NCBI RefSeq assembly: GCF_003202435.1
Contig: NZ_QJHK01000003.1
Coordinates: 62,001 to 126,000 of the forward strand
Length of the DNA: 64,000 nt
Reading direction: 5' to 3'
Source of the DNA: Flavobacterium cheongpyeongense
GTDB taxonomy: Bacteria > Bacteroidota > Bacteroidia > Flavobacteriales > Flavobacteriaceae
The notes under the pieces are model-generated. The model saw only the letters and a list, made by a program, of their open reading frames with translations, made no database searches and was not told the DNA's origin. The position numbers were made by a program, and so were the translations under genes. This document shows, in pieces, positions 25,940 to 35,233 of this stretch (position 1 is the stretch's first letter; every line of letters starts with the position of its first letter).

Positions 25940-28672
25940 ATGAAATATCTAAGTTTACTTTTTTTAGGATTATGTGCGACTTTTGCATCAGCGCAAAACA
26001 TCACCATCGTTCGTGATGCCAATGCACCAAGAGCACAATATGGAGCCGAAAAGCTATCAGAAACAGCAACAGCCAAAGGATTCAAAATAACTTTTTCAGA
26101 CAAAACCCCTAAAAAATCAAAAGATAAAGTAATCGTTATTGGTGAAAAAGGAACTGATTTTTGGAAGCTAAATGCCAAAACTGCCAAAATCGACGACAGT
26201 AAGCTAACAAAAAAAGAAGGTTTTCAAATCCGCACGAAAAAAAACACAATTTTCATCGAAGGAACCGATGCAACCGGAGCTTTGTATGGTGCCTTGGAAT
26301 TGGCAGACCGAATCAAAACTTCAGGCGAAATTCCATCTGAAATCAATATCGAAGACAGTCCCGAAATGGTATTGAGAGGTTCTTGCATCGGAGTTCAAAA
26401 ACCGGTTTATCTTCCGGGAAGAGACGTTTACGAATATCCATATACGCCCGAATCGTTCCCTTGGTTTTATGATAAAAAACTGTGGACAAAGTACCTGGAT
26501 ATGATGGTCGAAAACCGACTAAATTCCCTGTATTTATGGAACGGGCATCCTTTTGCTTCGTTGGTAAAACTAAAAGATTATCCTTTTGCTGTGGAAGTAA
26601 GCGAAGAAGATTTCAAAAAGAATGAAGAAATTTATAATTATCTGACTGTAGAAGCGAATAAAAGGGGAATCTGGGTGATTCAGATGTTTTATAATATTCT
26701 TGTTTCCAAGCCATTTGCAGAGCATTACAATATTAAAACACAGGATCGTTCACGTCCAATCACACCAGAAATTGCAGATTATACCAAAAAATCAATCACA
26801 GCTTTTATCGAAAAATATCCAAATGTTGGATTATTGGTATGTCTGGGAGAAGCTATCAATACCATCGATGATGATGTGGAATGGTTTACCAAAACCATTA
26901 TTCCGGGCGTTCAGGACGGATTAAAAGCTTTAGGAAAAACACAGGAACCGCCAATTATCCTTCGTGCGCACGATACCGATGCGCCTTTGGTAATGGAAAA
27001 ATCACTTCCGTTGTACAAAAATCTGTACACGATGCACAAATACAATGGCGAGTCATTGACGACTTACACGCCTGGCGGACCTTGGGGAGAAATCCACAAG
27101 AAGTTAAGTTCACTGAATTCCGTTCACATTTCAAACGTACATATTTTGGCAAATCTCGAGCCTTTCCGTTACGGATCTCCTGAATTTATCCAGAAAACGG
27201 TTCAGGCGATGCACACCGTACACGGAGCCAATGCACTTCATTTGTATCCGCAGGCTTCCTACTGGGACTGGCCTTACACAGCTGATAAAACAAAAACTGG
27301 AGAACGATTGCTCGAAATGGATCGCGACTGGATTTGGTACAAAGCCTGGGCAAGGTATGCCTGGAATAGTAAAAGAGACAGAAACGAAGAAATTAAATAT
27401 TGGAATGAAGATTTAGCAGCTAAATATGGAACTGATGTAGAAGCAGCAAATAACATCCAAAAAGCCTATGATGAGGCGGGAGAAATTGCTCCAAAAACAT
27501 TAAGACGTTTCGGAATCACCGAAGGAAATCGTCAGACTTTGTTATTAGGAATGTTCGAAAGTCAATTGGTAAATCCAGCTAAATGGAGAGTTTACCCTGG
27601 ATTCCACGAATCGTGCGGACCAGTTGGAGAATTGCTTTTGGAATACGCCAAAAAAGAATGGAACAAAGAACCACACGTTGGGGAATTGCCAACGCAAATC
27701 ATTGCCGAAATCACCCAACACGGAAAATTAGCCGTTGAAGCCATCGATAAAGCCGAGTCAAAAGTAACCAAAGACAAGGATGAATTCCTGCGTCTTAAAA
27801 ACGATATGCACGCTTACAAAGCCTTCGCCGATTTCTTTTCGGAGAAAGTAAAAGCTGCGATTTTGGTCTTGCGTTACAGCTATTCCAACGAAATTTCAGA
27901 CTTGGATGAAGCGCTTCCGCATCTTGAAGAGAGCATCAAACATTACGAATTATTGGTAAATCTAACCAAAGATCATTACTTGTATGCCAACAGTATGCAG
28001 ACCGCACAACGCCGAATCCCAATTGGCGGAGACGATGGAAACAACAAAACCTGGGCCGAATTATTGCCGCATTATGAACGAGAACTGGCTAATTTCAAGC
28101 GAAATCTGGATCTTTTGAAATCATCAAAAGATGGTAAAATCGTAGCCAAAGAAGGCAAGCCGTGGAAAACCGCTGATGTAACTTTATTAAGCGAAAGTAA
28201 AGGAACTTACGCAGTGAAAAACGGAACAAAAGTATACGGAACGCCAATTTCAGAACTAACAAAAATAGCTCCGGAACTGCAAAACTTAAAAGGAATTGCA
28301 TTTGAGGAAACTGCACAAAACGAAAACGGAACCCACCTGAAATTCAAAAACACCAAAGCTGTAAAACTGGTGGTGGGTTATTTTAATTCCGATCAGAAAA
28401 GATTTTTATTCCCGCCAAGTTTAGAAACCGATGCAGCCGGAAATGCCCACGGACAAGCTGAGGTTATTTTGGCAAGTGCCATGAATTTAAAAGAATTACC
28501 AAGAATCAACATTCACACCTACACTTTCCAGCCTGGTGAAAACAAACTCGATTTAGGCAAAGGAAGAGTTCTGATTTTAGGCTTTATCGACGCTGATCAA
28601 ACCATTACAACCCGTGATGTCGGTTACATCGATGCAGGCGAAAAAGGTGCGGTAGACTGGTTGTTTTATTAA
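25940..28672 (+). CDS. Large secreted glycosidase with alpha-glucuronidase-like N-terminal domain
   Basis: A 910-residue exported protein (signal peptide MKYLSLLFLGLCATFASAQ). Residues 20-130 form the small alpha/beta domain seen before the barrel in GH67, GH115 and GH20 enzymes, ending FIEGTDATGALYGALELADR. Residues 150-480 look like a TIM barrel with WTKYLDMMVENRLNSLYLW. Two well-placed acids are Glu304 (VCLGEAIN) and Glu407 (LANLEPFRYG). A helical region and a C-terminal beta domain follow. Acting on an alpha-linked uronic acid is likely from the fold. GH138, the RG-II alpha-galacturonidase family, is a candidate that I cannot confirm. The high count of aromatic residues fits a carbohydrate enzyme. 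Confidence 0.75.
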   Translation: MKYLSLLFLGLCATFASAQNITIVRDANAPRAQYGAEKLSETATAKGFKITFSDKTPKKSKDKVIVIGEKGTDFWKLNAKTAKIDDSKLTKKEGFQIRTKKNTIFIEGTDATGALYGALELADRIKTSGEIPSEINIEDSPEMVLRGSCIGVQKPVYLPGRDVYEYPYTPESFPWFYDKKLWTKYLDMMVENRLNSLYLWNGHPFASLVKLKDYPFAVEVSEEDFKKNEEIYNYLTVEANKRGIWVIQMFYNILVSKPFAEHYNIKTQDRSRPITPEIADYTKKSITAFIEKYPNVGLLVCLGEAINTIDDDVEWFTKTIIPGVQDGLKALGKTQEPPIILRAHDTDAPLVMEKSLPLYKNLYTMHKYNGESLTTYTPGGPWGEIHKKLSSLNSVHISNVHILANLEPFRYGSPEFIQKTVQAMHTVHGANALHLYPQASYWDWPYTADKTKTGERLLEMDRDWIWYKAWARYAWNSKRDRNEEIKYWNEDLAAKYGTDVEAANNIQKAYDEAGEIAPKTLRRFGITEGNRQTLLLGMFESQLVNPAKWRVYPGFHESCGPVGELLLEYAKKEWNKEPHVGELPTQIIAEITQHGKLAVEAIDKAESKVTKDKDEFLRLKNDMHAYKAFADFFSEKVKAAILVLRYSYSNEISDLDEALPHLEESIKHYELLVNLTKDHYLYANSMQTAQRRIPIGGDDGNNKTWAELLPHYERELANFKRNLDLLKSSKDGKIVAKEGKPWKTADVTLLSESKGTYAVKNGTKVYGTPISELTKIAPELQNLKGIAFEETAQNENGTHLKFKNTKAVKLVVGYFNSDQKRFLFPPSLETDAAGNAHGQAEVILASAMNLKELPRINIHTYTFQPGENKLDLGKGRVLILGFIDADQTITTRDVGYIDAGEKGAVDWLFY

Positions 28673-28680
28673 AATAATCT

Positions 28681-28776
28681 GGGCGTGACCCTCCGTTAAA
28701 ACTACGGGTCGGGCTATCCGCTATATCTTTTGGGGCGAACCCCGCCCCAAAAGGATGTCGCTACTATCCCTCACGC
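28681..28776. repeat. Dispersed GGGCGTG repeat, copy 3 (forward)
   Basis: It starts GGGCGTGACCC, contains CGGGTCGGGCTATCCGC, a central hairpin TTTTGGGGCG/CGCCCCAAAA and the closing CTATCCCTCACGC. Same orientation as copy 1. Confidence 0.85.
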
Positions 28777-28802
28777 AAACCAGAGTTGATAAGATATTTA
28801 TT

Positions 28803-28878
28803 TCCTGCAAGGTCTTTTTTGACCTTGTAGGTATTTAGATTAAAAGCAAACCTACAAGGTTTTAGAAACCTTGCAGGA
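28803..28878. repeat. Double-hairpin intergenic repeat (CCTGCAAGG family), copy 3
   Basis: Starts TTCCTGCAAGG and ends CCTTGCAGGA with the same inner pair as the copies at 3268 and 4954; the loop arrangement matches copy 2. Confidence 0.85.
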
Positions 28879-28899
28879 TAGTAAAGAATAATTTCAGCA

Positions 28900-28934
28900 A
28901 TGAAACTTAAATGACCTTATATCACTTATATGGT
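28900..28934. repeat. ACCATATAAG palindromic repeat, copy 2 (right half)
   Basis: AAACTTAAATGACC followed by TTATATCACTTATATGGT matches the right arm of the family at 24787-24866; the left arm is missing. Its ATG at 28930 reads in frame into the GH2 gene but is not the likely start. Confidence 0.65.
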
Positions 28935-28953
28935 AAAAAAAGGGTTAAAAAGT

Positions 28954-31900
28954 ATGAAGAAAATAGTTTTTTTTATTTTTTGTTTTTTTGTAGGTGCTTG
29001 CTTTGCATGGAGTCAAAGCAGCAAGGAGAAGGCGAAGTTTCGTAAAGAAGTTTCGCTGAATTCCTTATGGGAAACCATTGTTTTGAATCAGCTTCCGGAA
29101 AAGGAAGAAACTTTTGTGCAAAATCCAAAAGTCAATGCACAATGGCAAAAAGTAAACGTACCCCACAACTGGGATCAGTATTACGGTTTTCTAAGAACCA
29201 AGCACGGCAATTTACACGGGACCGCCTGGTATCATAAAACACTGCAATTAGACAAAAAAGACAGTTCTAAAAGACTATTCCTTTTTTTTGAAGGAGTGAG
29301 TTCCTATGCTACAGTTTGGGTAAACGGTAAAAAAGTAGGCGAACACAAAGGCGGAAGAACTACTTTTACGGTGGATATTACCAATGCTGTTTTTTTCGAA
29401 AAGGCAAATGATATCATCGTCAAAGCATCACACCCATCTTTCATTGCCGATTTACCCTGGGTTTGCGGAGGGTGTTCAGGCGAGTGGGGATTCTCAGAAG
29501 GCTCTCAGCCAATGGGTATTTTTAGACCTGTTACTTTAGTCATTACCGATGATGTTCGGATTGAACCTTTCGGCGTTCATATTTGGAATGACAAAGCAAC
29601 TTCCAAAGAAAAAGCTGTTCTGAATATTACGACCGAAATCAAAAACTACGGAACTTCAAACCGAAACCTAACTATCGAAAACACGCTTTTTGATACAAAC
29701 GGAAAGAAAGTCGTTAGCGTAAAAACTGATATCAAAAACACTTCAGGAGAAATAAAACAAATAGCACAAACACTTCCAGAGATTTCAAAACCCAATTTAT
29801 GGTCGCCAAGCAATCCGTATTTATATCAATTGGTGACTGCAATTTTTGAAAACGGGAAAAAAATAGACGAACTAAAAACACCATACGGAATCCGTTGGGT
29901 AAGTTGGCCGGTGAGTCGTGGCGGAAAAGATAATCGTTTTTTCATCAACGACGAACCCTTGTTTATCAACGGAACCTGCGAATACGAACATCTAATAGGA
30001 AACAGTCATTCGTTTTCGAAGGAGCAAATCCATTCCAGAATCGAACAGATTAAAGCGGGCGGTTTTAATGCTTTCCGCGAAGCGCACCAGCCTCATAATT
30101 TAGAATACCAAAAAGAGCTGGACGAAAACGGAATTCTGTTCTGGAGTCAGTTTTCGGCACATATTTGGTACGACACACCCGAATTCAAGGAGAATTTCAA
30201 AACCTTATTACGCGAATGGATCAAAGAACGCCGAAATAATGCGTCTGTCGTAATGTGGGGATTGCAAAACGAAAGCACCATTCCGGCAGCATTTGCCGAA
30301 GAATGTACCCAAATCATCCGCGAAATGGATCCAATGTCAGCTTCGCAACGCATCGTAACCACCTGCAACGGAGGTGAAGGAACCGATTGGAATGTAGTAC
30401 AAAACTGGTCGGGAACCTATGGTGGCGATCCGTTTAATTATGATGTCGAAATGAGTACGCAATTATTAAACGGAGAATATGGAGCCTGGCGTTCACACGA
30501 TCTCCACACCGAAGGTGAATTCGATCAAAAAGGAATTTTGAGCGAAAATCGTTTCTCCCAATTAATGGAGATCAAAGTCCGCGAAGCCGAATCGGTAAAA
30601 GATAAAATCGCAGGGCAATTCAATTGGCTTTTTGCTTCGCACGAAAATCCGGGACGCGTGCAAAACGGTGAAGGATTTCGTGATATAGATAAAGTTGGAC
30701 CAGTCAATTACAAAGGACTTTTCAGTATTTGGGGCGAACCTCTGGATGCCTATTATATGTACCGCGCCAATTATGTTTCGAACAAAACCAATCCGATGGT
30801 GTATATCGTTTCGCACACCTGGCCGAATCGTTGGGATGCACCGGGAATCAAAAACGGAATCGATGTGTATTCGAATTGTGATGAGGTAGAATTGTTCAAT
30901 GATATCAATAAATCATCTTTCGGAAAATTGAAAAATCCGGGATTGGGACAGCATTTTCAATGGAATAATGTCAATATTCAATATAACGTTTTGTATGCCG
31001 TAGGATACGTAAACGGAAAAGCAGTTGCCAAAGATTATATCGTATTGAACAGTTTGCCAAAAGCACCAAATTTCAACACATTAGAAACTAAAAAAGAAAC
31101 GCTTTTACAGCCTCAAAAAAATTACAATTACATTTACAGAGTCAACAGTGGCGGAAGCGAGATCACCGATTCTTTCGGGAATTTATGGCAGGCAGACGTT
31201 CACAAAAGCGGAGAAAACACCTGGGGTTCTTTGTCGTGGACAGATAATTTCAAGCAATTACCTGATTTTTATGCCAGCCAAAGAAGTACTTTCGACCCAA
31301 TTTCAGGAACAAAAGACTGGAAATTATTTCAAACTTTCAGATACGGAATCGATAAATTGCGTTACGAATTCCCAGCTCCCGATGGAGAATATTTGGTAGA
31401 ATTGTATTTCACAGAACCCTGGTACGGAACCGGTGGCGGATTGGATTGCAAAGGATGGCGTTTGTTTGACGTAGCCATTAATGACAATGTAGTTTTGAAA
31501 GATTTGGATATTTGGAGTGAAGTCGGACACGATGCGGCGCTAAAGAAAACGTTCGCTGTAAAAAGTATAAATGGAAAAATCATTATTTCATTCCCAAATG
31601 TAAAAGCGAGTCAGGCGATCATTTCAGCGATTGCGATTGCAACAAAAGATAAAACAATAAAAGGAGTCTCGGCATCGCCTCGAAATATTCAAAATGTTGC
31701 AAGTAATTCGGAGACTAAAATCGGTTCATGGCTTGATATTAATTCCAAACAATATTCAGATTCTGATGTTGTTTTTACGCAATTGCCTTCGGAAGTTTTC
31801 GGAGCCGATTATTTGCAGGTCTCATCAAAATCTTCAGGTTCATTTGTAACAACAGAAGATTCGGAAATTTATTTATTTAGCACATCAAAAGATTCTATTT

Positions 31901-32445
31901 CTGGTTACAAAAAGTTGTCTGAAACGGCTAAAAATTCAGATAAGGTTGAATTTTCGGTTTTCCATAAAAAAGTAAAAAAAGGAGAGAAAGTTGGTTTTGA
32001 AAATACTACAATCGCAGTTGTTCCAACGTACGATATGGGCGAGAAAGACGATTCAAGGCTGGTTGTACTTTTAGAAGCCGAGACCGCCAAAACAACCGGA
32101 ACCGGAATCGAAAAAGGGAATTTCAAAAAAGCGGATTATATCGAATTCAAGGAAAAAACAAACAACAGCATTCAGTTTGAAGTGAAACCCGGAGTTGCCG
32201 GAATTTACCTGATGCGTTTTCGTTTTATGAACCGAAACGAAGTCCCGTTAAAAGTCAAATTCAAAATGGAAGATGCCTACGGAATTATGATGCGAAATGA
32301 CACCATCGAATTTCCTTCGGCAACAGAAAAATGGAAAGTGTTGAATACGACTTCCGGTGGTTACATCAATGCAGGAACGTATAAAATAACATTGGAAGGT
32401 GATGATTTGAAGGGATTAATGTTGGATAATTTTGAATTTCAGTAA
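28954..32445 (+). CDS. GH2 glycosidase with malectin-like domain
   Basis: Exported GH2 enzyme of 1163 residues from the preferred start at 28954, which begins a signal peptide (MKKIVFFIFCFFVGACFAWS). The earlier ATG at 28930 lies in a repeat. The sandwich domain has VPHNWDQYYGF and GTAWYHKTL, followed by an immunoglobulin-like domain and the TIM barrel. The acid/base is Glu440 in MWGLQNE; the nucleophile is probably Glu508 in LLNGEYGAW. Residues 720-890 form a malectin-like carbohydrate-binding domain (FQTFRYGIDKLRYEF, ELYFTEPWYGTGG), and the last 130 residues resemble a CBM-type sandwich. GH2 in pectin loci includes beta-galactosidase, beta-glucuronidase and alpha-L-arabinopyranosidase. The activity is not decided here. 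Confidence 0.88.
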   Translation: MKKIVFFIFCFFVGACFAWSQSSKEKAKFRKEVSLNSLWETIVLNQLPEKEETFVQNPKVNAQWQKVNVPHNWDQYYGFLRTKHGNLHGTAWYHKTLQLDKKDSSKRLFLFFEGVSSYATVWVNGKKVGEHKGGRTTFTVDITNAVFFEKANDIIVKASHPSFIADLPWVCGGCSGEWGFSEGSQPMGIFRPVTLVITDDVRIEPFGVHIWNDKATSKEKAVLNITTEIKNYGTSNRNLTIENTLFDTNGKKVVSVKTDIKNTSGEIKQIAQTLPEISKPNLWSPSNPYLYQLVTAIFENGKKIDELKTPYGIRWVSWPVSRGGKDNRFFINDEPLFINGTCEYEHLIGNSHSFSKEQIHSRIEQIKAGGFNAFREAHQPHNLEYQKELDENGILFWSQFSAHIWYDTPEFKENFKTLLREWIKERRNNASVVMWGLQNESTIPAAFAEECTQIIREMDPMSASQRIVTTCNGGEGTDWNVVQNWSGTYGGDPFNYDVEMSTQLLNGEYGAWRSHDLHTEGEFDQKGILSENRFSQLMEIKVREAESVKDKIAGQFNWLFASHENPGRVQNGEGFRDIDKVGPVNYKGLFSIWGEPLDAYYMYRANYVSNKTNPMVYIVSHTWPNRWDAPGIKNGIDVYSNCDEVELFNDINKSSFGKLKNPGLGQHFQWNNVNIQYNVLYAVGYVNGKAVAKDYIVLNSLPKAPNFNTLETKKETLLQPQKNYNYIYRVNSGGSEITDSFGNLWQADVHKSGENTWGSLSWTDNFKQLPDFYASQRSTFDPISGTKDWKLFQTFRYGIDKLRYEFPAPDGEYLVELYFTEPWYGTGGGLDCKGWRLFDVAINDNVVLKDLDIWSEVGHDAALKKTFAVKSINGKIIISFPNVKASQAIISAIAIATKDKTIKGVSASPRNIQNVASNSETKIGSWLDINSKQYSDSDVVFTQLPSEVFGADYLQVSSKSSGSFVTTEDSEIYLFSTSKDSISGYKKLSETAKNSDKVEFSVFHKKVKKGEKVGFENTTIAVVPTYDMGEKDDSRLVVLLEAETAKTTGTGIEKGNFKKADYIEFKEKTNNSIQFEVKPGVAGIYLMRFRFMNRNEVPLKVKFKMEDAYGIMMRNDTIEFPSATEKWKVLNTTSGGYINAGTYKITLEGDDLKGLMLDNFEFQ

Positions 32446-32493
32446 ATAAAAAATTAATCTCGCAAAGTCGCAAAAGCGCAAAGTTTTTTCTTA

Positions 32494-32556
32494 ACCATAT
32501 AAGTAATATAAGTTCAAGTAAGGCAAACTTAAATTATCTTATATTACTTACATGGT
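32494..32556. repeat. ACCATATAAG palindromic repeat, copy 3, nested in a second inverted repeat
   Basis: ACCATATAAGTAATATAAG at the left and CTTATATTACTTACATGGT at the right form a nearly perfect stem. It is nested inside an outer pair, TCTCGCAAAG (about 32459) and CTTTGCGAGA (about 32580), so the whole gap between the two GH2 genes can fold on itself. Confidence 0.75.
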
Positions 32557-32604
32557 TTAAATTTCTCTGCGTCTCTGTGCCTTTGCGAGAGAAACCTAAA
32601 GAAT

Positions 32605-35010
32605 ATGATTTTAAAAAAAATTACAATTGCCTTATTGTTTTCGGTGTCAGTTTTCGCACAAAAACAAGCCAGAATTGTCGAAGATTTCAACAAAAACTGG
32701 AACTTCAAATTGGGAGATTATCCAGAAGCGGTAAATGCGAATTTCAGTACTGCCGATTGGAGAACTTTACAACTGCCTCACGATTGGAGTATTGAAGGGG
32801 CTTTCGATAAAGACAGTAAAACAAAACAGGCACAGGGATTTTTGCCGGCTGGAAAAGGCTGGTACCGCAAAACATTTACCGTTCCTGCGAATTGGAAAAA
32901 GAAAACCGTTTCAGTTGAATTTGACGGTGTTTTCAAAAACAGCGAAGTATTCATAAATGGCCATTCTTTAGGGATGAGACCGAACGGTTATATTTCTTTC
33001 GCTTATGAATTATCACAATTTTTGAATTTCGGAAAGCAGAATATCATCGCTGTAAAAGTTGATAACGATGCACAGCCCAATTCAAGATGGTACACGGGTT
33101 CGGGAATTTATAGAAACGTGCGATTGGTGGCTTCGGAGAAATTGCACGTGGCAAAATGGGGAACTTATGTAACCACGCCCGAAGTTTCGAAAGACAAAGC
33201 AACCATCCATTTGGAAGTGATTATCAACAACGAAAATGCTTCCGTAAAAGAATTCAAACTCGTAACTTCTATTGTCAATGCAGATAATGTTGAAGTTGCG
33301 AATACCACTTCTACAGAAAAAATAGGAGCCAAAACATCGGCAAAAAAGATTCACAATCTGGCTTTGAATCAGCCGAAATTATGGAATACTGAAAATCCGT
33401 ATTTGTACAAAGTCATAACCAAAATTTATGAGAAATCGAAACTAATCGACAATTACGAAACTCCACTTGGTTTCCGCTATTTTAATTTTGATGCTGAAAA
33501 AGGATTTTCGTTAAACGGTGTTCCTACTAAAATATTAGGTGTTTGCCTGCATCACGACAACGGCGCTTTGGGAGCGGTAGAAAACATTCACGCCCTTCGC
33601 AGAAAACTGACCTTACTGAAAGAAATGGGTTGTAATGCCATCCGAATGGCGCACAATCCGCACTCATTGGAAATGATGAAGTTGTGTGACGAAATGGGTT
33701 TTATCGTTCAGGATGAGTTTACCGATGTCTGGAAAAAGAAAAAAGTGACCAACGATTACCACAAAGACTGGGATGCGTGGCACAAACAGGACTTGGAAGA
33801 TTTTATCAAACGCGACCGCAACTATCCATCGGTGATGATGTGGAGCATCGGAAACGAAATACGTGAACAATTTGACAGCACCGGAATTGCCATTACCAGA
33901 GAACTGGCTCAAATTGTAAAATCGCTCGACAAGACCCGTCCCGTTACTTCGGCTTTAACCGAAAATGTAATCGAGAAAAATTTCATTTACCAGTCGGGTG
34001 CTTTGGATTTGCTGGGATTCAATTACAAACACGAAGATTATAAAGATTTTCCAGTCAAATTTAAAGGGCAGAAAATAATAGCTTCCGAAAGTGTTTCGGC
34101 ACTCGAAACCCGTGGTCATTATGATTTTCCTGACGGAATTAAAGCATGGCCGACTAAACACGGCGCTGCATTTGACGGCAATGCAGACTGGACGGTTTCG
34201 GCTTACGATCAGGTGAAATCCTATTGGGGTGCTACGCATGAAGAAAATTGGAAAACCATCAAAAAACAGGATTTCATGGCGGGCACTTTCATCTGGACAG
34301 GAGTTGATTATATTGGCGAACCCGATCCATATCCGTATCCGGCAAGAAGTTCGTATTTCGGGATTATCGATTTAGCGGGACTTCCAAAAGATGTGTATTA
34401 TATGTACCAAAGCGAGTGGACGAAGAAACCTGTATTACACATTTTGCCACACTGGAACTGGCAAAAAGATCAGGAAGTCGATGTTTGGGCATATTACAAC
34501 AATGCCGATGAAGTAGAATTGTTCCTCAACGGAAAATCATTAGGCAAAAAAGCCAAACAAAATGACGATCTGCACATATCCTGGCAAGTAAAATACGAAC
34601 CGGGAACCTTGAAAGCAGTTTCAAGAAAAGACGGAAAAGTAGTTTTGGAAAAGGAAATTCATACTGCCGGAGAAGCTTCCAGAATAGATTTGAAAGCGGA
34701 TAAAGTGACCCTGAAAAACGATACTTACGATTTGGTTTATGTAACCGTTTCTATTGTTGATAAAGACGGAAATCTTCTGCCAAATGCCAATGATCTAATC
34801 AATTTTGAAGTGACAGGCGGAGGAAAATTAGTGGGTGTTGATAACGGCTATCAGGCGAACCTGGATTCTTTTAAAGCCAATTCTTGTAAATTGTTTAATG
34901 GTAAATGCATTGCCATCATTCAGTCGAACGGGAAGAAAAAGGATATTCAGTTAAAAGCTTCTACAGGAGATAATGTTTCTGTGGGAATGGTTACTATTAA
35001 AGTTGATTAA
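32605..35010 (+). CDS. GH2 beta-galactosidase-like enzyme
   Basis: Exported 801-residue GH2 enzyme with a short signal peptide (MILKKITIALLFSVSVFAQ). Domain order is standard: a sugar-binding sandwich (LPHDWSIEGAFD, KGWYRKTF), an Ig-like domain, a TIM barrel, and DUF4982 plus Ig-like C-terminal domains (VDVWAYYNNADEVELFLNGK). The acid/base is Glu418 in MWSIGNE; the nucleophile is Glu495 in IIASES. The compact DUF4982 architecture is the commonest type in Bacteroidota beta-galactosidases and related beta-glycosidases. It is the last recognisable carbohydrate enzyme of the run and is separated from the previous GH2 by a folded repeat region. Confidence 0.9.
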   Translation: MILKKITIALLFSVSVFAQKQARIVEDFNKNWNFKLGDYPEAVNANFSTADWRTLQLPHDWSIEGAFDKDSKTKQAQGFLPAGKGWYRKTFTVPANWKKKTVSVEFDGVFKNSEVFINGHSLGMRPNGYISFAYELSQFLNFGKQNIIAVKVDNDAQPNSRWYTGSGIYRNVRLVASEKLHVAKWGTYVTTPEVSKDKATIHLEVIINNENASVKEFKLVTSIVNADNVEVANTTSTEKIGAKTSAKKIHNLALNQPKLWNTENPYLYKVITKIYEKSKLIDNYETPLGFRYFNFDAEKGFSLNGVPTKILGVCLHHDNGALGAVENIHALRRKLTLLKEMGCNAIRMAHNPHSLEMMKLCDEMGFIVQDEFTDVWKKKKVTNDYHKDWDAWHKQDLEDFIKRDRNYPSVMMWSIGNEIREQFDSTGIAITRELAQIVKSLDKTRPVTSALTENVIEKNFIYQSGALDLLGFNYKHEDYKDFPVKFKGQKIIASESVSALETRGHYDFPDGIKAWPTKHGAAFDGNADWTVSAYDQVKSYWGATHEENWKTIKKQDFMAGTFIWTGVDYIGEPDPYPYPARSSYFGIIDLAGLPKDVYYMYQSEWTKKPVLHILPHWNWQKDQEVDVWAYYNNADEVELFLNGKSLGKKAKQNDDLHISWQVKYEPGTLKAVSRKDGKVVLEKEIHTAGEASRIDLKADKVTLKNDTYDLVYVTVSIVDKDGNLLPNANDLINFEVTGGGKLVGVDNGYQANLDSFKANSCKLFNGKCIAIIQSNGKKKDIQLKASTGDNVSVGMVTIKVD

Positions 35011-35233
35011 TAGTATCTTTTTGTTATTTCAAAAAGGAAAAGTCATATCCAAATTTACTTAGTTATCGAGGTAAATTAAAAATGTTATATTAGCAAAAAA
35101 ATGCACTTATGTCACAAAACTATTCGTATTTGAGTTTGTTTATTGTTATGATCTTTGTCAGGAATTTTTATGAGCTTAATGAAAAAGTGAAATTTATCTA
35201 TGAAAATAATGTTAATAAACAACTATCTTCACT

